Positions 18,630 to 27,701 of a stretch of 64,000 bases of DNA are shown piece after piece (within the stretch, counting starts at the first letter, position 1; the number at the start of each line of letters is the position of its first letter). The notes below the pieces were generated by a model. The model saw nothing but the letters and a program-made list of their open reading frames with translations. It was not told the origin of the DNA and searched no databases. A program made the translations under genes and the position numbers. Origin of the DNA: Brucellaceae bacterium (GTDB taxonomy: Bacteria; Pseudomonadota; Alphaproteobacteria; Rhizobiales; Rhizobiaceae); the NCBI GenBank assembly GCA_020637755.1, contig JACKJW010000004.1:62001-126000 (forward strand). The letters are read 5' to 3'.

Positions 18630-21140
18630 ATGCGGATGGCCGGCCTGGAACGCCTCAAACATGTAGCCGCGAGGTTTCTCGCGGCCTGTCTTCTTGCTGC
18701 CGCCTTCCAGCTTCTCCCCGCTCCGTCCGTGAGCGCGCAGGATTCCCCCAAGGCTCAGGAGCAATCTACCATCATCGTGGAGCTGACCTCGAAGATCGAG
18801 GGCTACGAGAAGGACATCGAGGCGATCAGCGAGAACGATGTGAAGCTGGTGGAGGTGCGCCTCGCCGCAGAACAGGCCGCGCGCGATGTGCTGTCGGCTT
18901 CACTCACTCTCCAGCCGCGGATCACCGACATCAGCACCCGGCTGGAGCAATTGGGAACGCCACCCGCTGAGGGCCAGCCGGCCGAACCCGAGACGGTGAC
19001 CGCCGAGCGAAACCGGCTTCTCGGCGAGAAGGCGGAAATCAACGAGCTTCTCGGCAAGGCGGAAAACGCCTCAATTGCCGCCAACCGGCTGTCCGACCGG
19101 ATCAATGAACTCAGGCGCGAACTCTTCACCAAGACGCTGACCCGCCGCTTCGACATCAATTACGATCTTGCCGGCGAGACACTTAATGATTTCTCGCGCG
19201 AGCAGGCGCAGCTCTACCGCTATTTCCAGAGCTGGATCACCTTCGTCACGGCACACAAGCTGCCTTCCGTGCTGGGGGCGACCTTCCTTGCCCTGCTGGT
19301 GGCCTTCGTGCTGCTGGCTGGCGGGCGGCGCAGCCTGTCGGGCTTCTACCGGCCCGACCCGCATATGGCCGAACCCAGCTATCTCAGCCGCCTGTCGGTC
19401 GCCTTCTGGTCGACGTTGCTGCCCAGCATGGCGGTGGCGGTGTTCATGGCGGTCAGCTACCTGTTGCTCGACGTGTTCGGTGTGTTGCGCTCGGGCATCG
19501 ACCGCATCCTCTTTGTCCTGGCGGAGGTGGTCGGTATCGTCTTTTTCGTCAACCGGCTGTCGCGCGCCGTCTTTGCGCCGGGTCACCCGGCGTGGCGCCT
19601 TCTGCATGTGGCTGACGGGCCGGCGCGGGTCCTTTACTGGCTGGTTACTGCGATGGCGGCGGTCACCGGGCTCGATTTCCTGCTGACCACGGTCAACGAG
19701 GTCATGATGTCGCCGCTCAGCCTGACGGTCGCAAAGGGGCTGATCGCGACCGTGCTGGTCGGCCTGCTGATCCTGGCGACGGCGCTGGTGCGTCCGTTTG
19801 CCGACGGGGAAGGGCACCTGCGTGGCTGGCCAAACCTGCTCAAGACCGTGCTTGCGGTCACCGGTATCGGCATCATCGCGGCATCGCTGCTGGGTTTTGT
19901 CGGATTTGCGCAGTTCCTGTCGCAGCAGGTGGTGGTGACGGGCGCGATCATGGTGACCATGTATCTGGGCTTCCGCTCGGCCAGTTCGATCTCGGAGGAG
20001 GGGAATTTCGCCAAGACCATGCTGGGGCGCAAGCTGGCACCGTCAGCGCGCATCGATGAGACGACGCTTGACCAGCTGGGGCTGGCCTCCGGCCTCATGG
20101 TCAACCTGCTGGTGCTGATGATCGGCATTCCGCTGATCCTGCTGCAATGGGGCTTCCAGTACGGCGACATCAAGACCTGGGCGTTCCGGCTGGCGACCGA
20201 AATCCGCATCGGTTCGGTGTCCTTCTCGCTGGTGGGTGTGCTGACGGGCATCCTCGTTTTCATCGTCGCCTATTTCGCCACCCGCTGGTTCCAGGGCTGG
20301 CTCGACAATTCGGTGCTCAAGCGCGGCCGCTTCGATTCCGGTGTGCGCAATTCCATCCGCACGGCTGTCGGCTATCTCGGCATCGCGCTCGCCGTGCTGA
20401 TCGGCATTTCGGTGGCCGGCATCGACCTGTCCAACCTTGCGCTGGTCGCCGGTGCGCTTTCGCTCGGCATCGGCTTCGGCCTGCAGAACATCGTGTCGAA
20501 CTTCGTTTCCGGCCTCATCCTGCTGGCCGAGCGTCCCTTCAAGGTGGGCGACTGGATCGAGGCGGGCGGCCATATGGGGCTGGTCAAGCGCATCTCGGTG
20601 CGGGCCACCGAGATCGAGACGTTCCAGCGCCAGACGATCATCCTGCCCAATTCCGAGCTGATCAACTCGGCGGTCGGCAACCGCACGCACCGCAACCATC
20701 TCGGGCGCATCGACATTGCGGTCGGCGTTTCCTACGATTGCGATCCCGCGTTCGTGCGCGACCTGCTGCTGGAGATCGCGCGGGAGACCAAGCTCGTATT
20801 GCGCAATCCGGAACCACAGGTGTTCTTTGCCAATTTCGGGGCGTCGTCGCTGGATTTCGAGTTGCGCGTCCATGTCGCCGACATTTTCACCACGGCGGTG
20901 GTGCAGACCGAACTGCGGCTGGAAATCTTCCGGCGGCTGAAGGATGCGGGCATCGAGATTCCGTTCCCGCAACAGGATGTCCATATCAAGAGCGGAACGC
21001 CGGAAGATGTGCGCCGCTTCGCCGATGCGATGCGCCCGAAGTCGAGTGGAGATGAAGGGGCCGGGTCGGCACAACCGGGCGAAGCGGCGGGGCAGGACGC
21101 ACCACGCCGCCGCAAGCGCCGGACCGGCCAGCCGGACTGA
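18630..21140 (+). CDS. Large MscS-family mechanosensitive channel (DUF3772 N-terminus)
   Basis: This 836-residue protein has a signal peptide (to about residue 36), a periplasmic coiled-coil region (about 40-190, DUF3772-like), several transmembrane helices (about 215-590), and a C-terminal MscS core. Pore helix TM3 is visible as VAGALSLGIGFGLQNIVSNF with its Gly/Ala packing, followed by the beta domain (LLAERPFKVGDWIEAGG, then TIILPNSELI). A Lys/Arg-rich tail closes it. This MscK/YjeP-like layout releases solutes on hypo-osmotic shock. ATG 18630 is used; ATG 18636 is equally possible. Confidence 0.92.
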   Translation: MRMAGLERLKHVAARFLAACLLAAAFQLLPAPSVSAQDSPKAQEQSTIIVELTSKIEGYEKDIEAISENDVKLVEVRLAAEQAARDVLSASLTLQPRITDISTRLEQLGTPPAEGQPAEPETVTAERNRLLGEKAEINELLGKAENASIAANRLSDRINELRRELFTKTLTRRFDINYDLAGETLNDFSREQAQLYRYFQSWITFVTAHKLPSVLGATFLALLVAFVLLAGGRRSLSGFYRPDPHMAEPSYLSRLSVAFWSTLLPSMAVAVFMAVSYLLLDVFGVLRSGIDRILFVLAEVVGIVFFVNRLSRAVFAPGHPAWRLLHVADGPARVLYWLVTAMAAVTGLDFLLTTVNEVMMSPLSLTVAKGLIATVLVGLLILATALVRPFADGEGHLRGWPNLLKTVLAVTGIGIIAASLLGFVGFAQFLSQQVVVTGAIMVTMYLGFRSASSISEEGNFAKTMLGRKLAPSARIDETTLDQLGLASGLMVNLLVLMIGIPLILLQWGFQYGDIKTWAFRLATEIRIGSVSFSLVGVLTGILVFIVAYFATRWFQGWLDNSVLKRGRFDSGVRNSIRTAVGYLGIALAVLIGISVAGIDLSNLALVAGALSLGIGFGLQNIVSNFVSGLILLAERPFKVGDWIEAGGHMGLVKRISVRATEIETFQRQTIILPNSELINSAVGNRTHRNHLGRIDIAVGVSYDCDPAFVRDLLLEIARETKLVLRNPEPQVFFANFGASSLDFELRVHVADIFTTAVVQTELRLEIFRRLKDAGIEIPFPQQDVHIKSGTPEDVRRFADAMRPKSSGDEGAGSAQPGEAAGQDAPRRRKRRTGQPD

Positions 21141-21234
21141 TCCGTTCAGGCGCCATTCATGCGGCTGTGCTAGGGTGCAGCCGAAACAGGGGAAATCCCG
21201 TCCAACAGGAGCGGTGCCAAGGCACCGGAACCCG

Positions 21235-21498
21235 ATGAAGAAACTGATGCTGATCCTTGCCGCGCAGGCTGCCGTTGTGCTTCCGGCCCATGCGGCCTCG
21301 ATCACCAACAAGGATGCCGAAGCCCGCGTGATCGTGGTCACCGAAGGCGGTGCCAAGTCGGAGATGTCGGTTGCGGCCGGCGAATCCGCGTCCATCTGCG
21401 CGTCGGGCTGCTTCCTGACCATGCCCAATGGCGACCGTGTGCCGCTGAAGGGCGACGAAAAGGTCGAAATCGTCGGCGGCAAGGCGGTGCTGCGCTAA
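21235..21498 (+). CDS. Small secreted protein, unknown function
   Basis: This 87-residue protein has a typical signal peptide (MKKLMLILAAQAAVVLPAHAA) and a mature part of about 66 residues rich in beta-type segments with two close Cys residues in SICASGCFL, which could form a disulfide. Alphaproteobacterial genomes carry such short unassigned periplasmic proteins. The ATG at 21235 is chosen because a signal peptide begins there; the same open frame extends upstream without one. No functional clue comes from neighbours. Confidence 0.7.
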   Translation: MKKLMLILAAQAAVVLPAHAASITNKDAEARVIVVTEGGAKSEMSVAAGESASICASGCFLTMPNGDRVPLKGDEKVEIVGGKAVLR

Positions 21499-21852
21499 TC
21501 GCGTGAATTTTTTGGCGATCTGCCCACGGCGGGGACTGCGCGTTCCCGCACATGGCTGCCTTTGCGGTCAAACTGCAAAGTGGGTGCTCCGGATCGCGGA
21601 TCGCTTCGTGTCCGGGATGACGGCATCTGGTGGGAGCGGCGTCCACGCGGACCCGGCACCAGGCTTCCGTCGTGGCGAGGCCAAGGCAGGCGGTACCGCA
21701 GCGGACAATGTCTCAAATCCCGCGCATTCCGGTTACTGCCTGTTAGCCATTCCCAAGGGTTTGGCGCCTATTTCAGCGGTTTTGCATGCATCATTAGGGC
21801 GGCTTGAACGCTTATCCGCCTAGAACTTTCCCGCACAAGGGCGGGATGGCTG
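21499..21852. other. Intergenic stretch before the lipid-linked sugar operon
   Basis: This 354-base gap contains no gene I can support and no clear repeat or hairpin terminator. Short open frames are GC-driven and lack ribosome-binding sites. The last 100 bases are relatively AT-richer (around 21730-21810) and probably hold the promoter of the downstream seven-gene operon, but no clear -35/-10 pair can be assigned. Confidence 0.5.
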
Positions 21853-23292
21853 ATGATGGATGCACGCAACACAGGAACCGGCATTGCACTTGCCGTCGAT
21901 CTCGACGGCACGCTGATCGCGTCCGACCTGCTGTTTGAAAGCCTTTTCCTGCTGCTCAGGGCCAATCCGGCCTATCTGTTCCTGCTGCCGGTCTGGTACT
22001 GGCGTGGCGGCATGGCCCGGCTCAAATCGGAAATCGCCGAGCGGGTGATGCCCGACATCGGATCGCTGCCCTACCGCGAGGCGGTGCTCGAGGAGATGCG
22101 CATCGCGCGTTCGGAAGGGCGCAAGATCGTGCTGGCGACCGGATCGCCGGAGCGCTACGCACATGCCGTTGCCGATCATCTCGGCCAGTTCGATGTGGTG
22201 CTGGCGACCACGCCAGACCGCAACCTCACGGCGCATCGCAAGCGCGACCTGCTGAACGAACGCTTCGGGGAAGCGGGCTACGACTATATGGGCAATGCCA
22301 AGCCCGATGTCGTCATCTTCGACAGTGCGCGCAAGGCGATTGCCGTTGCCCCTGACAAGGCGGCTGCGGCCTGGCAGGCAGACCATGGGGGCAAGCGCAT
22401 CGACGCGCCGAAGCCCGGCTGGCGGACCATCGTGAAGATGCTGCGTGTCCACCAGTGGCTGAAGAACACGCTGATCGCCGTTCCGGTGGTGCTGAGCCAC
22501 GAGTACTTCAACCCGCAGATGATTGTCGCCTGCCTGCTGGCCTTCATCGCCTTCTCGGCGACGGCGTCGGCCATCTACATCCTCAATGACTGTTTCGACC
22601 TGACGCTGGACCGCAAACATCCGACCAAGCGCAACCGGCCTTTCGCATCGGGCCAGCTTTCCATCCCCTTCGGCATGGCAGCGATGGGCACGCTGATCGC
22701 GATTGCTGCCGTTGCCGCGTCGTTCCTGCCCGGCCTGTTCTGGCTTGCGCTCGGCGCCTATCTCGTCACCACCACCGCCTATTCACTGTCGCTCAAGCGC
22801 ATGCTGCTGATTGACGTGCTGACGCTGGCCGGGCTTTACACCATGCGCATCCTCGCGGGCGCTGCGGCGACCGGTACCAGTGTCTCCTTCTGGCTGCTCG
22901 CCTTTTCCATATTCTTCTTCCTGTCGCTGGCACTGGTAAAGCGCTTCGTGGAGCTGAAGGACACGGAACTGGAAGAGGGCACCCGCATTGCGGGGCGCGG
23001 CTACCGGCCGGAAGACTACGAGGTGATCTCGCAGGCCGGCCTCGGCTCGGCCTTCGCGGCGGTCCTCGTGCTGGCGCTCTACATCGACAGCGATGCTGTC
23101 AAGGAAATGTACAGCACGCCCTGGCTCGTCTGGCCGCTGTCGCCGATCGTCCTTTACATCATTCTGCGCATCTGGGTGCTGGCGCGGCGCGGCGAAATGC
23201 ACGAAGACCCGGTCGTCTTCATCATGCGCGACTGGCGCAGCCAGTTGATGGCGGCCATCGGCGCCGGTCTGCTGTTCATCGCGGCGTGGTGA
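21853..23292 (+). CDS. HAD-like phosphatase fused to UbiA prenyltransferase (DPPR synthase-like)
   Basis: This 479-residue protein has two parts. Residues 1-195 are HAD-like: DLDGT with Asp16/Asp18, LATGSPE, then GNAKPDVVIFD. From about 205 on it is a UbiA-type membrane prenyltransferase with KMLRVHQWLKN and the metal/pyrophosphate motif NDCFDLTLD starting at Asn245, then KHPTKRNRP. This pattern matches mycobacterial Rv3806c, which transfers phosphoribose from PRPP to decaprenyl phosphate. The HAD half would remove the 5-phosphate, so one polypeptide may make polyprenyl-phosphoryl-ribose. First gene of the operon; the next starts 1 base after its stop. Confidence 0.85.
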   Translation: MMDARNTGTGIALAVDLDGTLIASDLLFESLFLLLRANPAYLFLLPVWYWRGGMARLKSEIAERVMPDIGSLPYREAVLEEMRIARSEGRKIVLATGSPERYAHAVADHLGQFDVVLATTPDRNLTAHRKRDLLNERFGEAGYDYMGNAKPDVVIFDSARKAIAVAPDKAAAAWQADHGGKRIDAPKPGWRTIVKMLRVHQWLKNTLIAVPVVLSHEYFNPQMIVACLLAFIAFSATASAIYILNDCFDLTLDRKHPTKRNRPFASGQLSIPFGMAAMGTLIAIAAVAASFLPGLFWLALGAYLVTTTAYSLSLKRMLLIDVLTLAGLYTMRILAGAAATGTSVSFWLLAFSIFFFLSLALVKRFVELKDTELEEGTRIAGRGYRPEDYEVISQAGLGSAFAAVLVLALYIDSDAVKEMYSTPWLVWPLSPIVLYIILRIWVLARRGEMHEDPVVFIMRDWRSQLMAAIGAGLLFIAAW

Positions 23293-23293
23293 G

Positions 23294-24652
23294 ATGAGCA
23301 ATCGGGATACCCACCAGAGTTTCGGGCGGATCCGCCGGGCGGGGCGTGCAGCCATGCCGGCGCGTTTTGCAGCGGACCTGCTGGCTGGCGGCAAGGCGCG
23401 GGCCGGAAGCCTTCTGCCGCACGGGGCCGGAAAATCCTATGGTGACAGCTGCCACAATGATGCGGGCGCGCTCGCCGTCACGGCGGACAGTCATGGCCGC
23501 ATTCTTGCGCTGGATGTTGGCGCAGGCGTGCTGGAGGCTGAAAGCGGGGCGACGCTTGGCGGCATCATCGCCTATGCCGCGCGGCACGGATGGTTCCTGC
23601 CGGTGACGCCGGGAACGCGCTTCGTGACGCTGGGCGGGGCCATTGCCAATGACGTGCATGGCAAGAACCATCACCTGCGCGGCTCCTTCGGGCACCATGT
23701 GGAAAGCTTCGTGCTGGCGCGATCCGACGGCACGGTGCAGCGCTGTTCGGCATCGGAGAATGCGGCCCTGTTTCGCGCCACCATCGGCGGGATGGGGCTG
23801 ACCGGCCTCATCCTGACGGCCCGCATCCGCCTGATGAAAGTGGCCTCGCTGGATGTGGCCCAGGAGGTCAAGCCCTTTGCCTCGCTGGACGAATTCTTCG
23901 ATCTGGATGCGCAGAGTGCCGCCAACGAGTATTCGGTTGCCTGGATCGACCAGCTTGCCGGTGGCGGGGCGGCCGGGCGCGGCGTTCTGCTGACCGGCAA
24001 TCATGCCACCAACGGCAACCTTGACGGGGCCGAGCGCGCGCCGCGGCTCAGTGTGCCGTTCCAGCCACCGGTGACGGTGCTGAACCGGCCCTTCCTGAAG
24101 GCCTTCAATACGGCCTACCGGCTGGCGCAGCTTCGCAAGGCGGGCGAGGCGCAGGTCACGGGCTGGCGGTCCTTCTTCTATCCGCTCGATGCCATCGGCC
24201 ACTGGAACCGGCTCTATGGCCCGCGCGGACTGTTCCAGCACCAGAGCGTCATTCCGGTGGAGGCAGCGCCGCGTGTGCTGCCGGAGATGCTGGCCACCGC
24301 CCGCGACGCGGGGCAGGGCTCGTTCCTGACCGTGCTGAAGCGCTTTGGCGAAATGGACAGTGCGGGGCTGATGTCGTTCGCGCGGCCCGGCTACACGCTG
24401 ACGCTGGATTTCCCGAACCGGGGCCAGAAGACGCTGGACCTTCTCGACCGGCTGGACGCGATGACGGTTGCGGCGGGCGGGGCGGTGAACCCTTACAAGG
24501 ATGCGCGCATGAGTGCTTCGACATTCGAGGCATCGTTCCCGCAGTGGCGCAAGCTGGAGGCCTTCCGCGACCCGGCCCTCGTATCGGATTTCTGGCGGCG
24601 GACTGCGCTGCAACTGCCGCAGGCGCAAGCACTCAGGGAGGCGGTGCCGTGA
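23294..24652 (+). CDS. DprE1-like FAD oxidase of polyprenylphosphoryl ribose
   Basis: This 452-residue VAO-fold oxidoreductase has the DprE1 signatures: GAGKSYGDSCHN near residues 45-56 and GGAIANDVHGKNHHLRGSFG near residues 115-134. The C-terminal substrate domain includes PGYTLTLDFP and YKDARM, with Lys402 matching the catalytic-site Lys of mycobacterial DprE1. The family oxidises the 2'-OH of polyprenylphosphoryl-ribose as the first half of epimerisation to arabinose. The residue equivalent to the mycobacterial active-site Cys387 is Thr370 here. It starts right after the UbiA gene and precedes a small transporter gene. Confidence 0.85.
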   Translation: MSNRDTHQSFGRIRRAGRAAMPARFAADLLAGGKARAGSLLPHGAGKSYGDSCHNDAGALAVTADSHGRILALDVGAGVLEAESGATLGGIIAYAARHGWFLPVTPGTRFVTLGGAIANDVHGKNHHLRGSFGHHVESFVLARSDGTVQRCSASENAALFRATIGGMGLTGLILTARIRLMKVASLDVAQEVKPFASLDEFFDLDAQSAANEYSVAWIDQLAGGGAAGRGVLLTGNHATNGNLDGAERAPRLSVPFQPPVTVLNRPFLKAFNTAYRLAQLRKAGEAQVTGWRSFFYPLDAIGHWNRLYGPRGLFQHQSVIPVEAAPRVLPEMLATARDAGQGSFLTVLKRFGEMDSAGLMSFARPGYTLTLDFPNRGQKTLDLLDRLDAMTVAAGGAVNPYKDARMSASTFEASFPQWRKLEAFRDPALVSDFWRRTALQLPQAQALREAVP

Positions 24653-24754
24653 CGGTAAACACTTCGCAAACGGATTCGATAGACTTTTACAAGTCTTTGA
24701 ATTCACGAAATTTTATTCGCTTTCGCCTAGGTTGTGAGCAGACGGGAGTTTGAC

Positions 24755-25192
24755 ATGAAATATCTGCCTTTCATCCTCTTCACGGTGATGACCAATGCGG
24801 CTGCCCAGCTGATGCTGAAATACGGCATGATGCAGATGGGGGAACTGAGTTTTGCCGGGGTCAATCCGGTCCTGAAGATCCTCCAGATCGTGTTCAGCCC
24901 GTGGATCTTCTTCGGGCTCTGCGTCTTCGTGATTTCCATGGCGTCGCACCTTTTCGTGCTGTCGAAGGTGGACCTCTCCTTTGCCTATCCCTTCCTCAGC
25001 CTGGCCTATGTGGCGGTGGCGGTCTTCGCCTACTACGCCTTCGGCGAGGACCTGAATTCGCTCCGCGTGGCTGGTATCGGCTTCATCTGTGTCGGCACCA
25101 TCCTGATCGCGCAATCGGGCCGCGAGGCCCACGCAACGGCGCACGCGCCGCAATCCCAATCTGAAATCCAGACCAGCGAGTTGACCCGATGA
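24755..25192 (+). CDS. ArnE/SMR-like small multispan transporter (possible lipid-sugar flippase)
   Basis: This 145-residue protein has four hydrophobic helices and an EamA/SMR fold pattern (TNAAAQLMLKYGM in helix 1, then SYPF-like FAYPFLSLAYVAVAVFAYYAFGE). The nearest functional analogue is ArnE/ArnF, the pair that flips undecaprenyl-phosphoryl aminoarabinose across the inner membrane. In this operon it is the natural candidate to flip the polyprenylphosphoryl pentose. ATG 24755 follows GGGAG at 24744-24748. About 100 bases of AT-richer sequence separate it from the oxidase gene, so an internal promoter is possible. The stop overlaps the next start by 4 bases. Confidence 0.78.
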   Translation: MKYLPFILFTVMTNAAAQLMLKYGMMQMGELSFAGVNPVLKILQIVFSPWIFFGLCVFVISMASHLFVLSKVDLSFAYPFLSLAYVAVAVFAYYAFGEDLNSLRVAGIGFICVGTILIAQSGREAHATAHAPQSQSEIQTSELTR

Positions 25193-26199
25193 AACACATC
25201 ATTTTCGGAGGCGACGGCTTTGTCGGCCGTCATCTGGCACCCAAGCTTGTGGCCGACGGTCATGAGGTGATCGTTGCCGACATCGTGAAATCGCCGCTGG
25301 CGCATTACGGCAAGGCGGCCTTCGTCCAGTGCGACGTGACCAGGCCGGAAGACATTGCCGCGCTTGGCATCCGTGGTGACGACATGGTCTACAACCTGTC
25401 GGCCAAGATGCTGTCGCCCTTGCAGGTGCGCGCCAAGCGCCACGACTTTTTCTACCCGGTCAATTTCCACGGCACGGAGAATATCATCCACGCCATGGAC
25501 AAGGCGGGTGCGCCGAACCTCGTCCATTTCACCACCGACATGATCTATGGCCACACGGTGATGACGCCGATGACCGAAGACCATCCGGTCGCCCCGCTCG
25601 GCGAATACGGCATGTCGAAGTGGGAAACGGAACTGCTGGCCCACAAATGGCGCGAGAAGGGGATGAACATTTCCCTGTTCCGTCCGCGTCTCATCATCGG
25701 GCCCGGCCGTCTCGGCATCCTGTCCAAGCTGTTCAAGCTGATCGACATGAACCTGCCGGTGCCGATGATCGGGTCCGGGCGCAATCCCTACCAATTCATC
25801 TCGGTGTTCGACTGCGCGGAAGCCGCGCGTGCCGCCTTCAAGGCCGGTGTGCCGAACGAAGCCTACAATCTCGGCTCGCTGAACCCGCCGCCGGTGAAAA
25901 AGCTGCTCGGCGACCTGATCAAGCATGCCGGGTCGAAATCGATCCTGATCCCGACGCCGGGCTGGGCGGTCAAGCGCACGCTCGACCTGCTGGACTGGAT
26001 GAACATGCCGATCATGGATCCGGAGCAGTATCTCATCGCCGACGAGGAATGCATCCTCGATGTCTCGAAGGGCGAACGTGAACTCGGCTGGGTGCCGCAG
26101 TACCGCGACGAGGACATGCTCAACGCCGCCTACACCGAATATCGCGCCAAGCTTGATGGCAAGGCCTCGCCCGCCGGGGCGCAGGTTCCGGCCGAGTGA
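25189..26199 (+). CDS. Extended SDR (NAD-dependent epimerase/dehydratase/reductase)
   Basis: This 336-residue protein has the Rossmann motif GGDGFVG at residues 7-13 and the catalytic pair YGMSK (Tyr140, Lys144), with a C-terminal domain of the extended SDR type. By context it may perform the NAD(P)H-dependent reduction that completes ribose-to-arabinose epimerisation, the role of DprE2. DprE2 itself is a shorter classical SDR, so the assignment is inference. It overlaps the previous gene by 4 bases and ends at the start region of the aminotransferase gene. Confidence 0.85.
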   Translation: MKHIIFGGDGFVGRHLAPKLVADGHEVIVADIVKSPLAHYGKAAFVQCDVTRPEDIAALGIRGDDMVYNLSAKMLSPLQVRAKRHDFFYPVNFHGTENIIHAMDKAGAPNLVHFTTDMIYGHTVMTPMTEDHPVAPLGEYGMSKWETELLAHKWREKGMNISLFRPRLIIGPGRLGILSKLFKLIDMNLPVPMIGSGRNPYQFISVFDCAEAARAAFKAGVPNEAYNLGSLNPPPVKKLLGDLIKHAGSKSILIPTPGWAVKRTLDLLDWMNMPIMDPEQYLIADEECILDVSKGERELGWVPQYRDEDMLNAAYTEYRAKLDGKASPAGAQVPAE

Positions 26200-26219
26200 A
26201 CCAGGACAGGGGACGGGAC

Positions 26220-27692
26220 ATGACCGTAATGACCAAGCCGGACCAGATGGCCGCCAAGGCCGAAGTGACTCCGCCGAGCCTCGCGCCTGCCGATCTGGCG
26301 CGCCCGAAACTGTTGAGCGTGGCCGACGCCAAGGCAATGGACATTTCCTCCATGGCCGAGGAGTTCAAGGCACACATCAACCCCGGCCAGATGCACTTCA
26401 TGAAGTTGCTCGGCTTCCACAAGGTGAAGGTGGAAAGCGCCGAGGGCATGTATTACACCGACCAGAACGGCCGGAAGATTCTCGATTTCTTCGGCGGTTT
26501 CGGGTCGCTGGCGCTCGGCCACAACCATCCGCGCATCCTCGCTGCCCGCAAGCAGTTCCAGGACGAGAAGCGTCACGAAATCGCGATTGCCTTCATGTCG
26601 CAATATGCCGCCGCGCTCGCGCACAACATCGCGGAAATCTCGCCCGGCGACCTCGACATGGTGTTTTTCGGCTCGTCCGGTTCCGAGGCCATGGAAGCGG
26701 CGGTCAAACTTGCCGAGCGGGCGGCCGGACCGGCGCGTCCGAAGGTGGTCTATGCGGTCAATTCCTTCCACGGCAAGACCAAGGGTGTGCTCGGCATCAC
26801 CGACGGCGCGCTCTATCGCGGAGAGTTCCAGCTTGTGGACAATGGCGTGCGCGTTCCCTTCGGCGATATCGACGCCATCGAGGCGGCATTCAAGGCAGAC
26901 CCGAAGATCGGCTCGATCGTGCTGGAAACGATCCAGGGCGGCGGCGGCATCATCGAGGCGCCGGACGGCTTCTGGCCGAAGCTGCGCGCACTGTGTGACC
27001 AGCATGGTGTGATCTGGGTGGCCGACGAGGTGCAGTGCGGCTACGGGCGCACCGGCCGCTTCTACGCCTTCGAGCATTATGGCGTGGTCCCCGACATCAC
27101 GGCGCTCGCCAAGTCGATGGGCGGCGGCAAGACGGCCATGGCTGCGATGATTGCGCGGCGCGAGGTCTACATGAAGGCCTATGGAACGCCCAAGACAGCG
27201 ATGATCCATGCGCAGGCAACCTTCGGCGGCATCGGCGAGGCCTGCGTGACGGCCATCGAAGCGCTGAACGTGCTCTATGACGAGGAGCTGATCGACAACG
27301 CTGCCGAGACCGGCGAATACCTGATTTCCGAACTCAGGCGGCTTCAGGCCAAGTATCCGAAGATGATCAAGGAAGTGCGCGGCAAGGGCTTCATGGTCGG
27401 CCTCGAATTCCACGATTTCTCGCAGACGCTTCCGGTCGTGCTGCGGCCGGTTGTCGCCATGCTGGATGACAAGCTGAAGGGCTCGCTGTCGGGCTTCATC
27501 GGTGCGCTGCTGCTGCGCGACCACGATACGCTGGTGGCCTTCACCGAGTACAATCGCAACGTCATCCGGCTTGAGCCGCCGCTGGTTGCCCGGCGCGAGC
27601 ATGTGGACGCCTTCATCGCGGCCTTTGACGAGCTGCTCGGGCGCGGCATCACCGGGATCGTGCGTGATTTCGTCAAAGCCCAGGTCCTTTGA
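26220..27692 (+). CDS. Class III PLP aminotransferase within the lipid-sugar operon
   Basis: This 490-residue protein has the class III layout: DFFGGFGSLALGHNHP, FGSSGSEAMEAAVKLAER (PLP-phosphate binding), WVADEVQCGYGRTG with the Asp that holds the PLP pyridine nitrogen, and LAKSMGGGK with the Schiff-base Lys298. ATG 26220 is chosen because AGGGGA at 26208-26213 is 6 bases upstream; a GTG at 26196 overlaps the previous stop and is an alternative. An aminotransferase has no place in the known decaprenylphosphoryl-arabinose route, so the product may be an amino-modified sugar or carry an amino substituent. Confidence 0.9.
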   Translation: MTVMTKPDQMAAKAEVTPPSLAPADLARPKLLSVADAKAMDISSMAEEFKAHINPGQMHFMKLLGFHKVKVESAEGMYYTDQNGRKILDFFGGFGSLALGHNHPRILAARKQFQDEKRHEIAIAFMSQYAAALAHNIAEISPGDLDMVFFGSSGSEAMEAAVKLAERAAGPARPKVVYAVNSFHGKTKGVLGITDGALYRGEFQLVDNGVRVPFGDIDAIEAAFKADPKIGSIVLETIQGGGGIIEAPDGFWPKLRALCDQHGVIWVADEVQCGYGRTGRFYAFEHYGVVPDITALAKSMGGGKTAMAAMIARREVYMKAYGTPKTAMIHAQATFGGIGEACVTAIEALNVLYDEELIDNAAETGEYLISELRRLQAKYPKMIKEVRGKGFMVGLEFHDFSQTLPVVLRPVVAMLDDKLKGSLSGFIGALLLRDHDTLVAFTEYNRNVIRLEPPLVARREHVDAFIAAFDELLGRGITGIVRDFVKAQVL

Positions 27693-27701
27693 GGCCCTGA
27701 G

